Assembly: GCA_007922305.1 (NCBI GenBank)
Contig: ML677334.1
Location: 16,810,344-16,874,343, forward strand
DNA: 64,000 nt
Direction of reading: 5' to 3'
Source of the DNA: Dermatemys mawii
Lineage: Eukaryota; Chordata; Testudines; Dermatemydidae
The notes beneath the pieces are model-generated. The model was not told the DNA's origin, ran no database searches, and saw nothing but the letters and a program-made list of their open reading frames with translations. Shown in pieces: positions 45,680 through 58,263 of the stretch; position 1 is the stretch's first letter, and each line of letters starts with the position of its first letter. A program made the position numbers and the translations under genes.

Positions 45680-46905
45680 TCATCTGCAAGAGTCAGGAAG
45701 GAATTTTTTCACTGATGAAAAATTGGCTAGATATATTCTGTTTGGGTTTTTTTTTCCCCCTCTTGCCTTCTTCTGATACATCAAAGATTGGTCACAGCTG
45801 GAGATGGAACATGGGATGGGATAGACCAAGGGTCTCCAAACTACGGCCCGGGGGCTGGATCCGGCCTGCGGCTTCGATTTGTCCAGCCCCCAAGCTGAGC
45901 AGACATGCCGAGCAGGCAGGTGGAGAAGCTGCCACTGCCCCCCTGTGCAAGCTGCTGTCGGCGGCCCCATGTGCGGAGGGGTGAGTGCCCTAGTGGCGTG
46001 GCTGGAGGAGCAAAGGGGGTTGGGGGGAAGTGGCACGGCTGGAGGAGCAAAGAGTTAAATTTTAACTACAGCACTGAACCAAACGGTCCCAACCAACAAT
46101 AGGAACCTGGAGCTTCTCTTACCAAAGTACAGCTAAACTTCTGAATATGTGTATTTATATGATACAAATTTGTGAGGTTTTAGACATAAGTAAAACAAAA
46201 AAATAATGTGAAATGATTTTTAATGTATTGATAAATATTTTGTGTAATTTCACAGTGCCTGCATTGATTATACAGCTACTTTTATATCTGATTTAGAATT
46301 TAATGCAACACTGACAAAGTAGTGTTTTTTAAAATGACTTTACATATATTTGTATATATTTAATTTTTTTACAGTCGCTTCGGCCCGTGAAGCCCCTTCA
46401 AAAATCTAATATGGCCCTCGTCTCATAAAGTTTGGAGACCTCTGGGATAGACTAATGCTCTGAGGTGGTACACAGAATCCTCTTTCTGGAAGCCTGGCTG
46501 GTGTGCCTTGCTCACAGGCTAAGGAGTCATACTGACTGCCAGATTTGGGGATGGAAAGGAATTTTACTCCACATCAGATTGGCTGCATATGGAGGGAAGG
46601 GGAAGGTTCCTTTCCTCTGCAGCATTGATACAGTTCATCTGCTGGGATCATCTGGGCATATCTCACCTAATTAATTCACTACCATTGCTGTGGCCTCGGG
46701 TATTCTTGGCACCTTGTTCTCTCTCTCATTCCCTGCCTGTAGCACACAACATAGTCTTCTGAGGACGGAAATGCTTTGGTCTAACTAGTCTTTCAGTTTA
46801 ATATGGATATTTCTAGATGAAAAATAATGCCCTGAGATAAACAGCATGTTAGATTAGATGATCTAAAGTTCTCTTTTGGCCTTAGACTCTATGAAACTCT
46901 GACCA
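45680..46905 (+). mobile_element. CR1 LINE 3' UTR split by a hAT-type element
   Basis: The left part (AGAGTCAGGAAGGAATTTTT, AGCTGGAGATGGAACATGGG) and the right part (GCTCTGAGGTGGTACACAGA, GCCTGGCTGGTGTGCC, TTCCTTTCCTCTGCAGCATT, GTTAGATTAGATGATCTAAA, CTTAGACTCTATGA) are consecutive blocks of a CR1 3' UTR. They are separated only by the element at 45827-46444. Removing it together with one target copy leaves continuous CR1 wording, which supports both calls. Confidence 0.65.
45827..46444. mobile_element. hAT-type non-autonomous DNA transposon with 8-bp target duplication
   Basis: Left end CAAGGGTCTCCAAACT, right end AGTTTGGAGACCTCTG: inverted repeats with two mismatches over 16 bp. The flanks GGATAGAC at 45819-45826 and 46445-46452 are identical, the 8-bp duplication expected of hAT transposases. 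Next to the ends are TACGGCCCGGGGGCTGG and its complement-like TATGGCCCTCG, as in hAT families with CCAAACT.CGGCCCG ends. The 618-bp body is GC-rich on the left and AT-rich on the right and has no transposase frame; ORFs on both strands (up to 118 codons) show no zinc finger or RNase H-like motif. Confidence 0.85.
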
Positions 46906-49900
46906 CCTGGTACCTTCCATACATATATTGAAAACATTATTCCTCTTGCTTTGTGAATATAAATACAATGTAAGTTTTTAGAGCTCTCTCCATAACATAA
47001 AGTGAAATTTCTGTAATACTCTTTCAATTAACTCCCTTGAATCATGTATCACAATGTACTTTTTCTGTTAACGTTTAAAATATTCAAAGAACAACAATTT
47101 AAACATATTAAAGAGTTTAATTTATAACAATCACTTGAAAGCTATTCTATTTGCACAAAAGACACCAGCTTCTAGCCCTTTTTAAAATTATTATAATTGA
47201 ACTTAACCTTTCCCTTCCCTTGAGTGGCCTCTTTACATTTATGGTGCCCGACCTACTTCTTAGCTGTTTCCCTGATGGTAACAAAATACCATCCAGAATT
47301 TCCCAAATAATGAAAAATCAATGTTGGTAGTGTTTAATAAATAAATTTGGTTAAAACAGTCTAAATCTATGGATCGGAAATCCCAGCAGTCCTCTCTCTC
47401 TTCCCAAAGCTGATTTGTATGTTGGGTCATGGAACTGTTTCCAGGATATTTAACTAGAGACCTCACTGAAAGATCCTTAATAATGTGCTCCTATAGCATT
47501 TCATGTAGCATGCTACCAAAGCAAGCACCTATCTTGTGGTCCTTGAACAGCCAAGTCACCATTTGAAGTCAGTAAGTGTTTTGGGTGTGTAAGAAACATG
47601 CGTTCAGTTCCTAAATGTATTCCTTACTGGAAGCCAGAGTCTGATATTCTTACTCAATGTTGTATAACGCTTTACTATACAAAGAGTCCCAGTGGCCTCA
47701 ATAGAACTATAGACAGTACTACGCAATCAGAATTGACTCTTGGGGATTAATAAGGCTACCTCTAATGAAACATGTATATCTACACACAGAGAAAGAATAT
47801 ATGGCCCTGTGGCATGAAGGTTTTGTCAACAGGAGTTTAGCATAGCTGCAGTACTCACAAGGGGCAAAGCTACAAGGGCATTTTACACAGACCATCTCAA
47901 ATTAATTCCAATAACACTTTTATAGAACATCAGCTAACTTGTATTATGTATGTGCCACATGTAATACAGGAAAACTACTGAAGCAATACATTATAGTGAT
48001 TTGGATATTGCCTATATGTTATGTTACTTACACATTAGTTGTACATCACTCCACTTTAAAGCCAACCTCCCTCAGAGCTATGTTTTCAATTGCCAGGGAT
48101 AACAAAACCATAAGTAAAAAATATTAGAAATCTCTATAAACACTTTAAAATACTATTTTTATAGTAATAACTGACTTCAACAGAAGCAGAGTTAGGCAAC
48201 GATGTTTGAAAATCTTAGAGTTAGGCAAAGATGATGATGCAATTCCACTCTTAAAATCTAAGATTCCAAAACCAACTAAAACTAAAAGAGGTTATTGGAA
48301 TCTAGGAATCTCCACTTATAAAGAAACTATTCTAGACCTGATGCTTCATAAGTTATTGGGCATTAAATCTGATTCGGTTTTAAGACTTAGGCCCAATTTC
48401 GGTGGGAATTTCCATATTTGGGGGAATGAAAGAAAAGAGATTGTGCCTGGAGATTTTTTTAATGACAGTTCAATAAAACTGTTTGAAGGACTGCAGTGTT
48501 AGAAATAGTACTGTTAGAAATGAACCTACAGGAAATAGAGTTGGGAAAATAGTAAAATTTTTTCAACAAAGCTTCTTTTGAAATTTTAAGCTAATTTATT
48601 TCTGTTGGGATTATAACATTTTTTTTGTGTGTTTGCTTAATGCAAATATTCTGGAAAATTAATTTCCTGACAGTAATATTCACTGAAACAGTAAATTGTG
48701 AATGTGCATTTAATATTTTATTTATACATTCAATTTCAACATGCTCACTTAAAAGAAGTTTAAGTTCTAAGTTTCTTTGTGAATCTAGCCCCTGCATCCC
48801 ACTCATTTCAATAGGAGTTAAGTGCCTAAATACCTTGGAGGATTTGGTTAAAAAGCAAGGAAAAGGTGGTCTTTGAGACTTCCTAACAGTATAAAGCTGT
48901 TGTTTCTACCCCTGGGAATTTATCAGACCTTAACCTTTTCACTGGTCCAAGAAAAAATATCAGAATATTGTCACTTTGAACACAAAGCCACATGAAACTT
49001 GGCAATCTTGGCTGACTTTCACATTGTAGGACTTGAATCGACTTCACACCCAGATTTCAAAGTAAAACTTGGGGAATGTGAACCCATATATGTCAAAGCA
49101 AACAAAAATATTCACATACACCCCCGTGATATGAAGCTACCAAACTAGTGGCTATTTTGGGAATTTACCCCATTTCCAGCAATCAATAGCCAGCCACATA
49201 TGTAGCTACACTAATGCAAAATACAAGTGTTGACTAAAGAAGTTATAATTTACCTCAATTTCAACAATTTACCCTCGTTCTCTCTTTCCCATATGTTCTG
49301 AAAATATTTAAGGCCCCTTTGCACTGCCTGAAGAAGCACCATATCTTACATCACTGCACTCTAGTCAGCAACAGCTTTCACGTTTTGTTTTCCTCATTGA
49401 TTGTGACTGATTGTGTCCAAACCAATCACTGCTAGGCAACATTTCAGATCTCCAATGAGGCAGATACAAAGACCAGGTATTCCAAGGCTATATCTCCCGC
49501 CATGGATTAGAGTGATGTGGGCTACTTTATGAATTGCTTGAGCTCAGCCACTGCAAGTCATGACACAATCCCAATAGAATCAGACAATATCTGAGCACCA
49601 GGTAATCCTACATGATGATATTCGGTTCTAAATAGGTTTGATGAGTTCTTGACGTCAGGCTCTTTTGTTCATCATATTAAATAGCACCATGCCTGACAGG
49701 ATTCACAAAGAGGTCATTGTATGTTTATGGAATATTAAAAAATATGCAGCATATTTAAAATGTATCAATGCATAGGAAAATATGTATTTTCATATTTTGA
49801 AGGATGGATTTTTAATAACTTAATTACGATTTCACAAGAGAAAGAATCATTACTCAATACACATTCAGAATCCTTCCATATCAAACATGTGTCTCTCAAA

Positions 49901-50150
49901 TTGCCCTGTACATGTATATTAATGATACCATCAGATGTTTAAAAGACATGCTTTGAATAATACATACAATTTAAATTAACTTCCATTCTTACTGATCACA
50001 GTGAAAAGTGAAGGCAATCAAATTTTAAGTCAGGTTGTCTCACAATTACCATCATTAATATAGTATTATTATTTATTATTAATATAAAATATAGTGGAAG
50101 GGGTATATTTTCTAATCTCAGGCAATCTATTCAGGCATCAATCTTTAAAT
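46906..50150. other. No gene seen
   Basis: AT-rich sequence. A 98-codon ORF at 48206-48502 has no recognisable domain. About 48530-48640 has the TTTTTCAACAAA texture also seen at 8281-8435. CTCATTTCAATAGGAGTTAA near 48801 is a trace of the old repeat. No other feature is supported. Confidence 0.4.
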
Positions 50151-50292
50151 GTCACAATCACTGCAGAACAGTTCAAGGCTCAAAGACTGAAGAGAAAACT
50201 CCTGAATCTGAAAGCTGAGAAAAGCTGTGCAGAGAATTTATAAAACCAAAGACCACTTGCTCTTCTTTTTTGGCATCGCATCTTCCTGAAGA

Positions 50293-51381
50293 TGTGACTG
50301 TCAAGCTGTTCTGTAGTGGCTTAAAATGTGAGTCCCAGCCTCAGGGCAGACTGTTAAGAAACAAGGCACAAACCCTGAATTTCTTGTGAGTTCTGTACTT
50401 AGATTTCACCAACCAAGTATTAAATATAAACTCCTCAGGAACTCTAACAGCCTAACCGTGCAGTCACTGACAGTAATCATGGTGCTCCAATCTATCTTGT
50501 CACCTAGAGAAGCTTGCCTTTGTGATACACAGTCCCTTAACAGACAGACAAAATCACAGAAATATTCAGGTTACTCTCAGCCAGTCACTTACCCCAGGTC
50601 AGTTGTACCTTAAATTCCACACCAAAGACAACGCTGGTAGCCAATCCTATAGTAAACTATTTAAAGATTTAACTAGAAAAAGGAAATAAGAGAGTTATTT
50701 ACAAGGCTAAAGCAGATACAAATACACACAAATAATATAATATAATAAAATGTATAATCTAATATAATAAGCAAGCTCTATGTGTTCCTTAGGGCTCACC
50801 CAAGCTAAACACTGGGGCGCTCTTGCTTATGCCTAGAAAACCTTGCCCTCAAGAATGAAAGCAGCATAAAGATACAGTTTCTTCCTGTTGAGATGTTTCA
50901 CCCATTCCCCTCTATGCTTCTCACCTGATGGGAGGAATTCACTTGCAAGATTCATCTCCAGGAGACTGGGAAGAGAGAATCAGTGAAGTCTTTTGTCCTC
51001 TTTAAGGTTCCACAATAGTTTGCCTGGCATTGATGAGCCTTCTTTATTGGGCAGGATGTAAAACCTTCTGCTGGAAGCCACCATTTCATACAAGTTAGTG
51101 TCTTTCTCTTGTCCAGAAATTTAGACAGTTGCAGAGGATTATAATACAAATGCTTAAACATTACCTTATAACATGGGATTCAGATATGATAAGTCAGATT
51201 AATGCATGCAGCAATATACAAGCATTTAATAAACTCTAAACACATTTGTATAACTCTAATACCTATTTTAACCACAGTAACACACAGGTGAACCAGAATG
51301 GTTGTAGCAATGGATCTGTCAGTGTCCAGTTGAGACTTAGAGGCTTTGGTATGAGCTGGCACCTGGTCTGCCAGCATCACA
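50293..51381 (-). mobile_element. Candidate LTR-type segment, minus strand, 3' boundary uncertain
   Basis: On the minus strand it begins TGTGATGCTGGCAGACC at 51381 and runs through CCAGCTCATACCAAAGCC, a likely polyadenylation signal (AATAAA, complement at 51043-51048) and a TTTAGCCTTGTAAATAACTC stretch. The proposed far end (GACAGTCACA on the minus strand at 50293) would give CA, but the flanks GAAGA and GAGAG do not match, so that end is unproven. The A-rich part near 50640-50720 resembles about 29100-29210 of the other minus-strand LTR candidate. No internal genes are seen. Confidence 0.4.
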
Positions 51382-51799
51382 GAGAGATCCTAGGCTGCAG
51401 CAATCAAGTATGAATAAGAACAAGGTAATGACTAGGTTCCAATGTTATTTTCACAGCCCTTAATTTCAGGAACTCTGGCGCCTGTGCCTTGTCCTACCGG
51501 GACAGCTTGCACGCTCAAATGATCCCCGAGCCTGTGTCCGCAGGGGCTTTTTGCTCCTAGTAGGTTCAACCATACTGGATTGGTCTGTTGGGGAGGGGTC
51601 AGACAAAACAGACACCTTGATCTTCAAGGTTGGAGGTTAGGCACAGGGCTAACAACTCTGTCCTGTAAAAAACAAAATAAGTTATGGAAACAGCGATGGA
51701 GAAATCGACCATTACTGGGTGTGATGGCCTTCAGGAGTCAATGACCTCTATGACTGCCAGAATGAAAGCCAAAAGGAAGACACTGGTATCAACATCGAA

Positions 51800-52595
51800 G
51801 TGCTCAACACCAAGACAAAAACAAAACTTGTGTTTTGGAACGTACGGATAATGTACGAAACAGGGAAGCTAGCTCAGGTCATAGCAGAGATGAGACGCTA
51901 CAGCTTACACATCCTGGGTGTCAGTGAGAGCAGATGATGGGATCAGGAAAATTAACAACAGCCTTGAGAGAAACTTTGCTGATTCTGGACAGGATGATGG
52001 GCAACACCATGGGGGTGATGCCATCCTTTTGAAGAAGGGAGTGGAGCATTCCCTGCTTGACTGGAAATTCATGAGCAGCAGACTTATGAAAGCCAGACTG
52101 AAAGGGAAGCATAATAATAACACCCTAATTCAGTGCTATGCTATAACAAATGACAGTGATGAAGAAGTAAAGGACAAATTCTACCTTACATTACCGGCAG
52201 AGTTAGAGAAAATACCATGCCACACCCTAACTATCGTCATGGGAGAGCTGCATACCAAGGTCCGTAAGGACAACACAAACAATGACAGAGCAATGGGAAA
52301 ACATGAGTGTGCACCATAAATGAAAACGGAGAAAGATTTGTTGATTTCTGTAATATGAATAACCTAGTCACCGGTGAAACCCTATTTGAACATTGTGAAA
52401 TTCACAAGCTGACATGCTGTTCTTCAAATGGCAAAGATAACCAAATTGACCATATCATGATCAATGGCAAATGGCAATGCTCACTGATGTGTGAAAGTGA
52501 GAAGGGGTGCAAATGTTGGCAGTGTCCACGACCTTGTGACAGCCTCCATCAAGCTAAAACTGAGAAGTGTGGGTCCAATAAACAAGGGACATAGG
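51800..52595 (+). pseudogene. RTE endonuclease (APE-type), broken
   Basis: The translation VFWNVRIMYETGKLAQVIAE starts the domain and carries the WNVR motif with the active-site asparagine. The following ILGVSESR runs into a TGA at 51935-51937 where the family has the glutamate/arginine-tryptophan region. After frame changes, LKGKHNNNTLIQCYAIT, TLTIVMGELHTKV, ENGERFVDFCNMNNLV and DNQIDHIMINGKW follow in the expected order. The final SDH motif, with the catalytic aspartate-histidine pair, reads SVH near 52535, so the nuclease would be dead even without the stops. In life it would nick target DNA to prime reverse transcription. Confidence 0.65.
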
Positions 52596-53239
52596 CAATA
52601 TGATATTGATAATCTAAAGTCTCTTTGAAATACAGAAGGCCTTCATTCTGCAGTTAAAGAAGAGTTTTCAAGCACTTGCAGATCTTGATGAAGATGAGAG
52701 CAATGCAGATGAGGAGATCAACAAGAAGTGGGGAAAAATAACAGCAATTTATCAAACAGAGCAGTGAAGTCTGTCTAGGCTACAGGCAGAAGAGAAGGAA
52801 GGAGTGGATTACACCCAGCACATGGAACACCATGTAAACCAGACAAGTCCCGAAGAAAAATGTTCTAGACACAAAATCCCGGAAGCTAAAGGACAAGTAC
52901 CACAAGCAGTATAGCAAGGAACACTGGGAGCTCAAATGCAATGTGAGAGTGGACAAACAACATTCTATTGATAAGCTGGCAACACAAGCAAAGGATGCAG
53001 CTGCTCATGGTGAACAAAGAACCGTCTACAAAATGACATGGCTTATCAGTGGTAAACGTCTGACATCAACAAACACTGTCATCAGGAACAAACAAGGCCA
53101 CTTGCTAAGAACCGAAAAACAACAAGAAAAGCACTGGACAGAGCATTTCAAATAATTACTGAACAGGGAGCTACCTAAAGAGGAAGCAAACATCTAGGAG
53201 GCAGAAGAAGATCTTGATATCAACACAGACACCCCAACT

Positions 53240-54260
53240 AAGGAATAAGTCAAGCCATCAAATCCTTAAAAAATGGGAAAGCTCCTGGAGAGGATAACTT
53301 TAATGCAGAATTGTTCAAGGTAAATCCTGACTTAGCAACATCTACCTCGCCTCTCTATTTACATCAGTCTGAAATGGGGAAAAAGTGCCAAATGAGTGAA
53401 CCAATGGGGTTCTAGTGAAGATTCCAAAGAAAGGAATTGTAATAACTGGTGTGATATCACACTTTTATCTTTGCCAAGCAAAGTGCTGTGTAAGATCATA
53501 GTCCAGTGTATATCAGAGGCAGTTGATAGCATTCTCAGAAAAGAGCAAGTTGATTTTTGGAAAGGGTGTGGATGCACCCTACACTCTACAAAACATAACA
53601 GAAAAGTGCTTAGACTGGCAATGGAAACTCTATATAAATTTTGTAGACTTTGAGAAGGCTTTTGATAGCATTCACAGGACCAGCCTATAGTGCATTCTTT
53701 GGGCATACAGAATTCCTTTCTATATAATCAATGCAATCAAAAGCTTCTATTTCAACTTTACATGCAGTGAGTTCAGTTTTGAAGTCAAAACAGGAGAACA
53801 TTGGGGGTGTCACGCCTGCAATCCTCTTCAACACTGCCATCAACTGGGTGATGCACAGTACAACAGAAGACATGCCAAGAGGCATCAAATGGACTCTCTT
53901 CTCTCCCCTGAAGACGTGGACTTTGCAGATGATGTTGCTCTCCTATCACATACCCAACACCATATACAAGAAAAAACAACTCAACTCAGTGCATTCAGCC
54001 AGCAAATTGGACTGAAAATCAACTGCAATAAGACAGATATTATGACCTTTAATATTGCCTCGCCATCACCAGTACAGAGAGAGGATTCTGTTCTCACCAA
54101 TGTAAAAACATACTTGGGTAGCACCATCAGCCAGGATGATAGAACAAGCCAGAACATCCAGAACAGAATCAATACAGCCAGAAACACCTTCAGGAGCTTA
54201 AATACAATCTGGAAATCATCTAAATACAACACCAAAACCAAACTCAAGATTTATTAGAGT
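53240..54260 (+). pseudogene. RTE reverse transcriptase, broken but with FADD motif
   Basis: In order, in shifting frames: IKSLKNGKAPGEDNFNAELF near 53255-53315 (motif 0/1), PSKVLCKIIVQCISEAVDSI near 53476, FVDFEKAFDSIHRT near 53640 (motif A with its aspartates), and DFADDVALLSHTQHHIQ near 53919 (motif C; FADD at 53922-53933). NRINTARNTFRSLN and KTKLKIY follow as thumb sequence. All catalytic aspartates are still encoded although the frame is lost several times, which suggests moderate age. Confidence 0.7.
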
Positions 54261-54680
54261 TGCGTACTTTCAACTACTTTATAGAGAAGAATTCTGAGGA
54301 ATGAGCAAGTATGACATGTCTAAACTGTCTTCATTCCACACAACTTGCCTCAGAAAAATCCTTCATATCTTTTGGTCCAGAACAATCTCAAACCAAGATC
54401 TATTGAGACAGTACAGCCATGAGGATCTGAGCACCATCATTGCCAGGAGGCATTTGAGAGGGATCAGTCATGTGCTTCAGATGGAAACTGATTCCATCAC
54501 CAGAGTAGCAATAAGATGGACACCTGAAGGCACCTGAAAGCTGCTGAAAATGACATAGTGAAGAGCTCTGGAAGCCGAGCTAAAAATCTTGGGGCACAAC
54601 TGGGGAACCACTGAAAGACTTGCCAGAAACAGACAGGAGTGGAGGAGCTTCATCAATGCTCTAAACGCCAGAGGCATAAT
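54261..54680 (+). pseudogene. RTE C-terminal region
   Basis: SKYDMSKLSSFHTTCLRKIL near 54304, then TISNQDLLRQYS and IIARRHLRGISHVL, then RWTPEGT and a last LARNRQEWRSFINALNA near 54620-54670 match the C-terminal conserved region of this LINE type, where a cysteine-free HV block closes the protein. Frame breaks separate the parts. Confidence 0.55.
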
Positions 54681-54705
54681 AGGAACATCATGATGATGAT
54701 GAACG

Positions 54706-57137
54706 GCAGGAACATCAGAGCATAAGCTCCAGAGCTGAGCAGTGGATTTTCTGACCTCTTGTCCCTGACATTTACAGCTAAAAAACCCTGCCCCTAAACA
54801 GCATTTGAGGGTGGGAGAACTCCCAGGACTTCAGCAGTCTCCCTGCCCGATATAAGGGGAAGCATCCCAGGTGAAAGAGGCTAATGTACAGGGAGGAAGG
54901 CTCCACGATCTGCAGAAGCATCTTTGGTATTCAGCTGGAGCAACTAGCTATATAGTTAGAGCTGTGGAGACATCATGCATGTGTTTTAAAGCAATCAAGA
55001 ATACCAGGGAAATGGCTGGGGAGAGCCTGTATAGAAAGCCAGGAGAACAAAAAATAATTAAATAGAGTGTAAGCACAGCTTCATTTTTTCCGGAGGACAG
55101 GATTGGGACAAAAATATTAAGAGAGAATGGGGTATAATGACCTGACAGGGAATCTTTACAATGATTGCCATTATTCCCTCCCTTTTCAGACCCACCAAGC
55201 CCGACATTGTGAAAAGATCAGATAATTGTGAGCTGAAGTCCATTTTTTTTTTTGCGGGGCGCATTGGCACTAAGAAACCCCTTCACTGTGTATCACATGG
55301 TAGCTACATCCAGCAGAGGGCCTGATAGCACGTTCCCACCCCTTGTCTCCCTATAGAACAATCTGGGTGAAATTCTGCAAGGGGAAACATACAGAGTTTC
55401 TCTCTGATAGATCTTCTTGCAGGAAGGGATGATCTGAGTAAAGACTTCAAGGATTTTCCCGGTAGCTGATAGCTATCAGTTAACTACATGGTAAATACCT
55501 CACTACATGAATCTTTTACTTGGTAATTACTTTGATATCCGTTAGACGGAATCACCAAGTAATGGTAATAAGATGTAACCATCAGGAAATATTATAGAAC
55601 TCTACAGTAGTGGCCCCAAATATTACAGTCTGCAATAGTATCATTGAATGACTGGGGGCTATTGCTATAGCATTAAAGCTAGGTGAAATCTTCTTCTCTT
55701 CTCTTTTAGCAATCAGCAGTATGACTTCAAACCTTGGAACCCAGTCCCATACCCAATGAAACTAATCAATCAAGTTTGTCATAAAATTCAGTCAGAGCAG
55801 GACTGAACTCTTACAGTCTACTACAACTCTCAGTGAAGTTTACCTCTATTGTTGTCACTGGCAATTGGAAAATTTAGTTAGGAGGGATTTTAACCAATAG
55901 ACACCCAGTAAACTTATTTTTGGGGGGATGGTGCTTAATATTTTGGGCAAGAATATGGTGAAAAAATTTTTAAAAATCATAAATGACAAAGATTTTCAAA
56001 TACCTTGGGAAGAGAATCAGTGGCCATAACAAGCCAGAACTGGTTGAATTTTCTTTTGATTTTTACTCCCAGTCTTTCAATGAACTGCGAGCAGCAACTC
56101 AGAAGACAGCAGGGCTAACAGAGCTATGGCTTTACTGGAGTGTTTGAAACAGAAGCACACAGGGTCACAGGATCTGTTGCAAGACTCATTGATGGGAGGG
56201 AGCATGCCCAGGTTGACAACAAGGACTCCAGAGTAACTTTCTCTGTATTACTGAAAGAAATAGAAAAGGCAGTAAGTTCAACTAACTTTAAACCAGAGCC
56301 ACAACCTAAATACAACTGCAGCAACTTCATCTTTCATTCTAGCTATGGCAGTCATAAGAATACTTTGCTTGAGACTGTGCTTGTGTGCGTCCCCGGGGAT
56401 CTCTCCTATGAGGATACAGCCATGCTCCTCTCCAGCAAATACCTATCTCAGTGATGACTTTTTCCATCAGAATCCTCACAGGCAAATCACTGAAGCAGTA
56501 ACTGTCTCTGACTCTGCAGTACTAGGCAACAGGAGTGACACCAGCAAGAAATGTGGTTATCTGCATACATCACGGTATTTAAAATGGAAATGGAAAGTAT
56601 ATTACAACCCAGTGTGAACTCAGATTAACTAAATAAAAATCTGATCCAAACTAAAAAAAGATGATTAAATTTTCCCTTTTAAATTACAGTATCTATCTGT
56701 TGCAGATGTCTGTATCAGGAGACTAATTGATAATTCATTTCTATATTCCTCCTGTCAAGCTACAATCTTGTAATATGACAACTCATGCATTCAGAGATAC
56801 TGAGTACAGGAAAAAAAATCCCAAATTTGAAATCTGACCTTTCTATCAGAGATCACCCAAAGATCATCTATTCCAATTAGATTTCTATTGCCCTTGCAGC
56901 TTATGTACGAGAGAGTATGAGATCTTAAATATGATTTCTGAGGTCACCAATTCTATTTATCAATGTTTAGATGCAAAAACTGCCACTGGTGAGTGAATGT
57001 GCCTGAAGCACTGCCTTAATAGCCACATCTGTTCAGACAATGGACAATATCAACTAGCATTACCATTTACTTAGTTGTGGAACATACCCCACACATAGTT
57101 TGTTAAAACAAAGTTGGTTGACCTTCGTAGCACACTG
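54706..57137. other. No gene seen
   Basis: Two ORFs of about 100 codons (56140-56454 and 56345-56617) overlap and have no recognisable domain. A T-run near 55241 and AT-rich stretches are the only structure. The stretch ends in CAAGG (57138-57142), the duplication of the next element. Confidence 0.35.
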
Positions 57138-57142
57138 CAAGG

Positions 57143-58258
57143 TGTCACGTTACTGAACTTATCTGGAATCATATAGATCATTGGTGCAAGTAAGGTCCTG
57201 TAGGGGCACCAAATCTTAGGTAAAGGGGGTCATATAAGGTGTCTACGACCAGGTTATGGTCTACTGATTATGATTATGCTATCTGTATGTGTGTATCTTG
57301 TTTGTAGCTAGAGTTATGAAGACTGGCTGTATAGTGTCTGTATTTCAAACTTATGCTTGCTTTTGGGTGAAATCCCAGACAAAGTTACTATTAGTTCCAC
57401 CTGGCTTTCCTGATGGCCCATCAAGTTCCAATCAAGCTAACAATGAACTTTGTAGGCGCCTGTCCACACCTGAGCTTCCCCAGGAATGTGGCCTGGCTGC
57501 TCAGGTGCTGAATCTTGAAGAGCCATGTAACTGGACCACATGGCCCTGAAACTCCATTTTACAACTGGACTCTGATTAGCAAGAAGGAGGCGGTCTCCAC
57601 TCACAAGAGGAAGTCTATATAAACCTGGGAGAAAGATCTCCATTTTGTCTTTTAATCTCCAGTCTCCAGCCTGGCTCCTACTTCTGGATGGGACTTTGCT
57701 GCAAAGGGGCGGTCTGGCCAAAGGATTGATGACCCATTCCTCCTGGGAATGTATTCCAGAGACTCTGATTTGAACCTGCAGTTATTCTACAACTGATGCA
57801 AGCCATTACTGCCTGTATTTGATTTCCTTTAACCATTCCTAACCCTCTCCTATATCTTTTTCCTTGTATAATAAACCTTTAGATTTTAGATTCTAAAGGA
57901 TTGGCTACAGTGTGATTTATGGGTGAGATCTGATTTGTATATTGACCTGGGTCTGGGGCCTGATTCTTTGGAATTGGGGAGAACCATTTTCTTTTATTGG
58001 AGTATTGGTTTTTACAACCATTAGTCCCCAGGACAGGTGGCTGCTGGTGGTGATACTGAGAAGCTGGACTGTCTAAGGGAATTGCTTGTGTGACTTGTGG
58101 CTAGCCAGTGGGGTGAAACCAAAGTCTTTTCTGTGTGGCTGGTTTGGTAACCCTTTAGGGTGGGGAAACCCCAGCTTTGGGCTGTAATTGTCCCTTGTGA
58201 AGCAATTTGTCCTGATCTGACACTCTCAGTGGGTCACACCAGGAACAGCACCGTCACA
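57143..58258 (+). mobile_element. Solo LTR of an endogenous retrovirus-like element, copy 2
   Basis: Starts TGTCACGTTACTGAAC and ends AGCACCGTCACA; CAAGG flanks it at 57138-57142 and 58259-58263, a perfect 5-bp target duplication. TATAAA is at 57618-57623 and AATAAA at 57870-57875. The first ~210 bp and the last ~610 bp are nearly the same as in copy 1 (35305-36379), while the middle of U3 (about 57350-57640) is highly diverged. A short repeat (TTTAGATTTTAGATTC) after the polyA signal is unique to this copy. No internal genes are present. Confidence 0.8.
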
Positions 58259-58263
58259 CAAGG

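Larger units (their letters stand above)
51470..54705 (+). mobile_element. RTE-type LINE, nearly full-length, decayed
   Basis: One element in plus orientation runs from a 5' UTR (GGAGGTTAGGCACAGGGCTA near 51630) through an APE-type endonuclease, a long linker and RT to a C-terminal region, and ends at about 54703 in an ATCATGATGATGATGA tail. Endonuclease plus RT without a gag-like ORF1, and a short-unit 3' tail, are typical of the RTE clade. Stops and frameshifts recur about every 200-400 bp, so no full ORF survives. The clade name is from recognition of motifs, not from a search. Confidence 0.7.

Noticed and set aside
45680..46036. 118-codon minus-strand ORF
   Set aside because: It crosses the boundary between a CR1 3' UTR and a hAT element and cannot be a conserved gene.
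48206..48502. 98-codon ORF starting MKILELGKDDD
   Set aside because: Looks protein-like at first sight but contains no domain I know and is followed by AT-rich non-coding DNA.
56140..56454. 104-codon ORF
   Set aside because: No domain, and an overlapping frame of similar length, as expected by chance.
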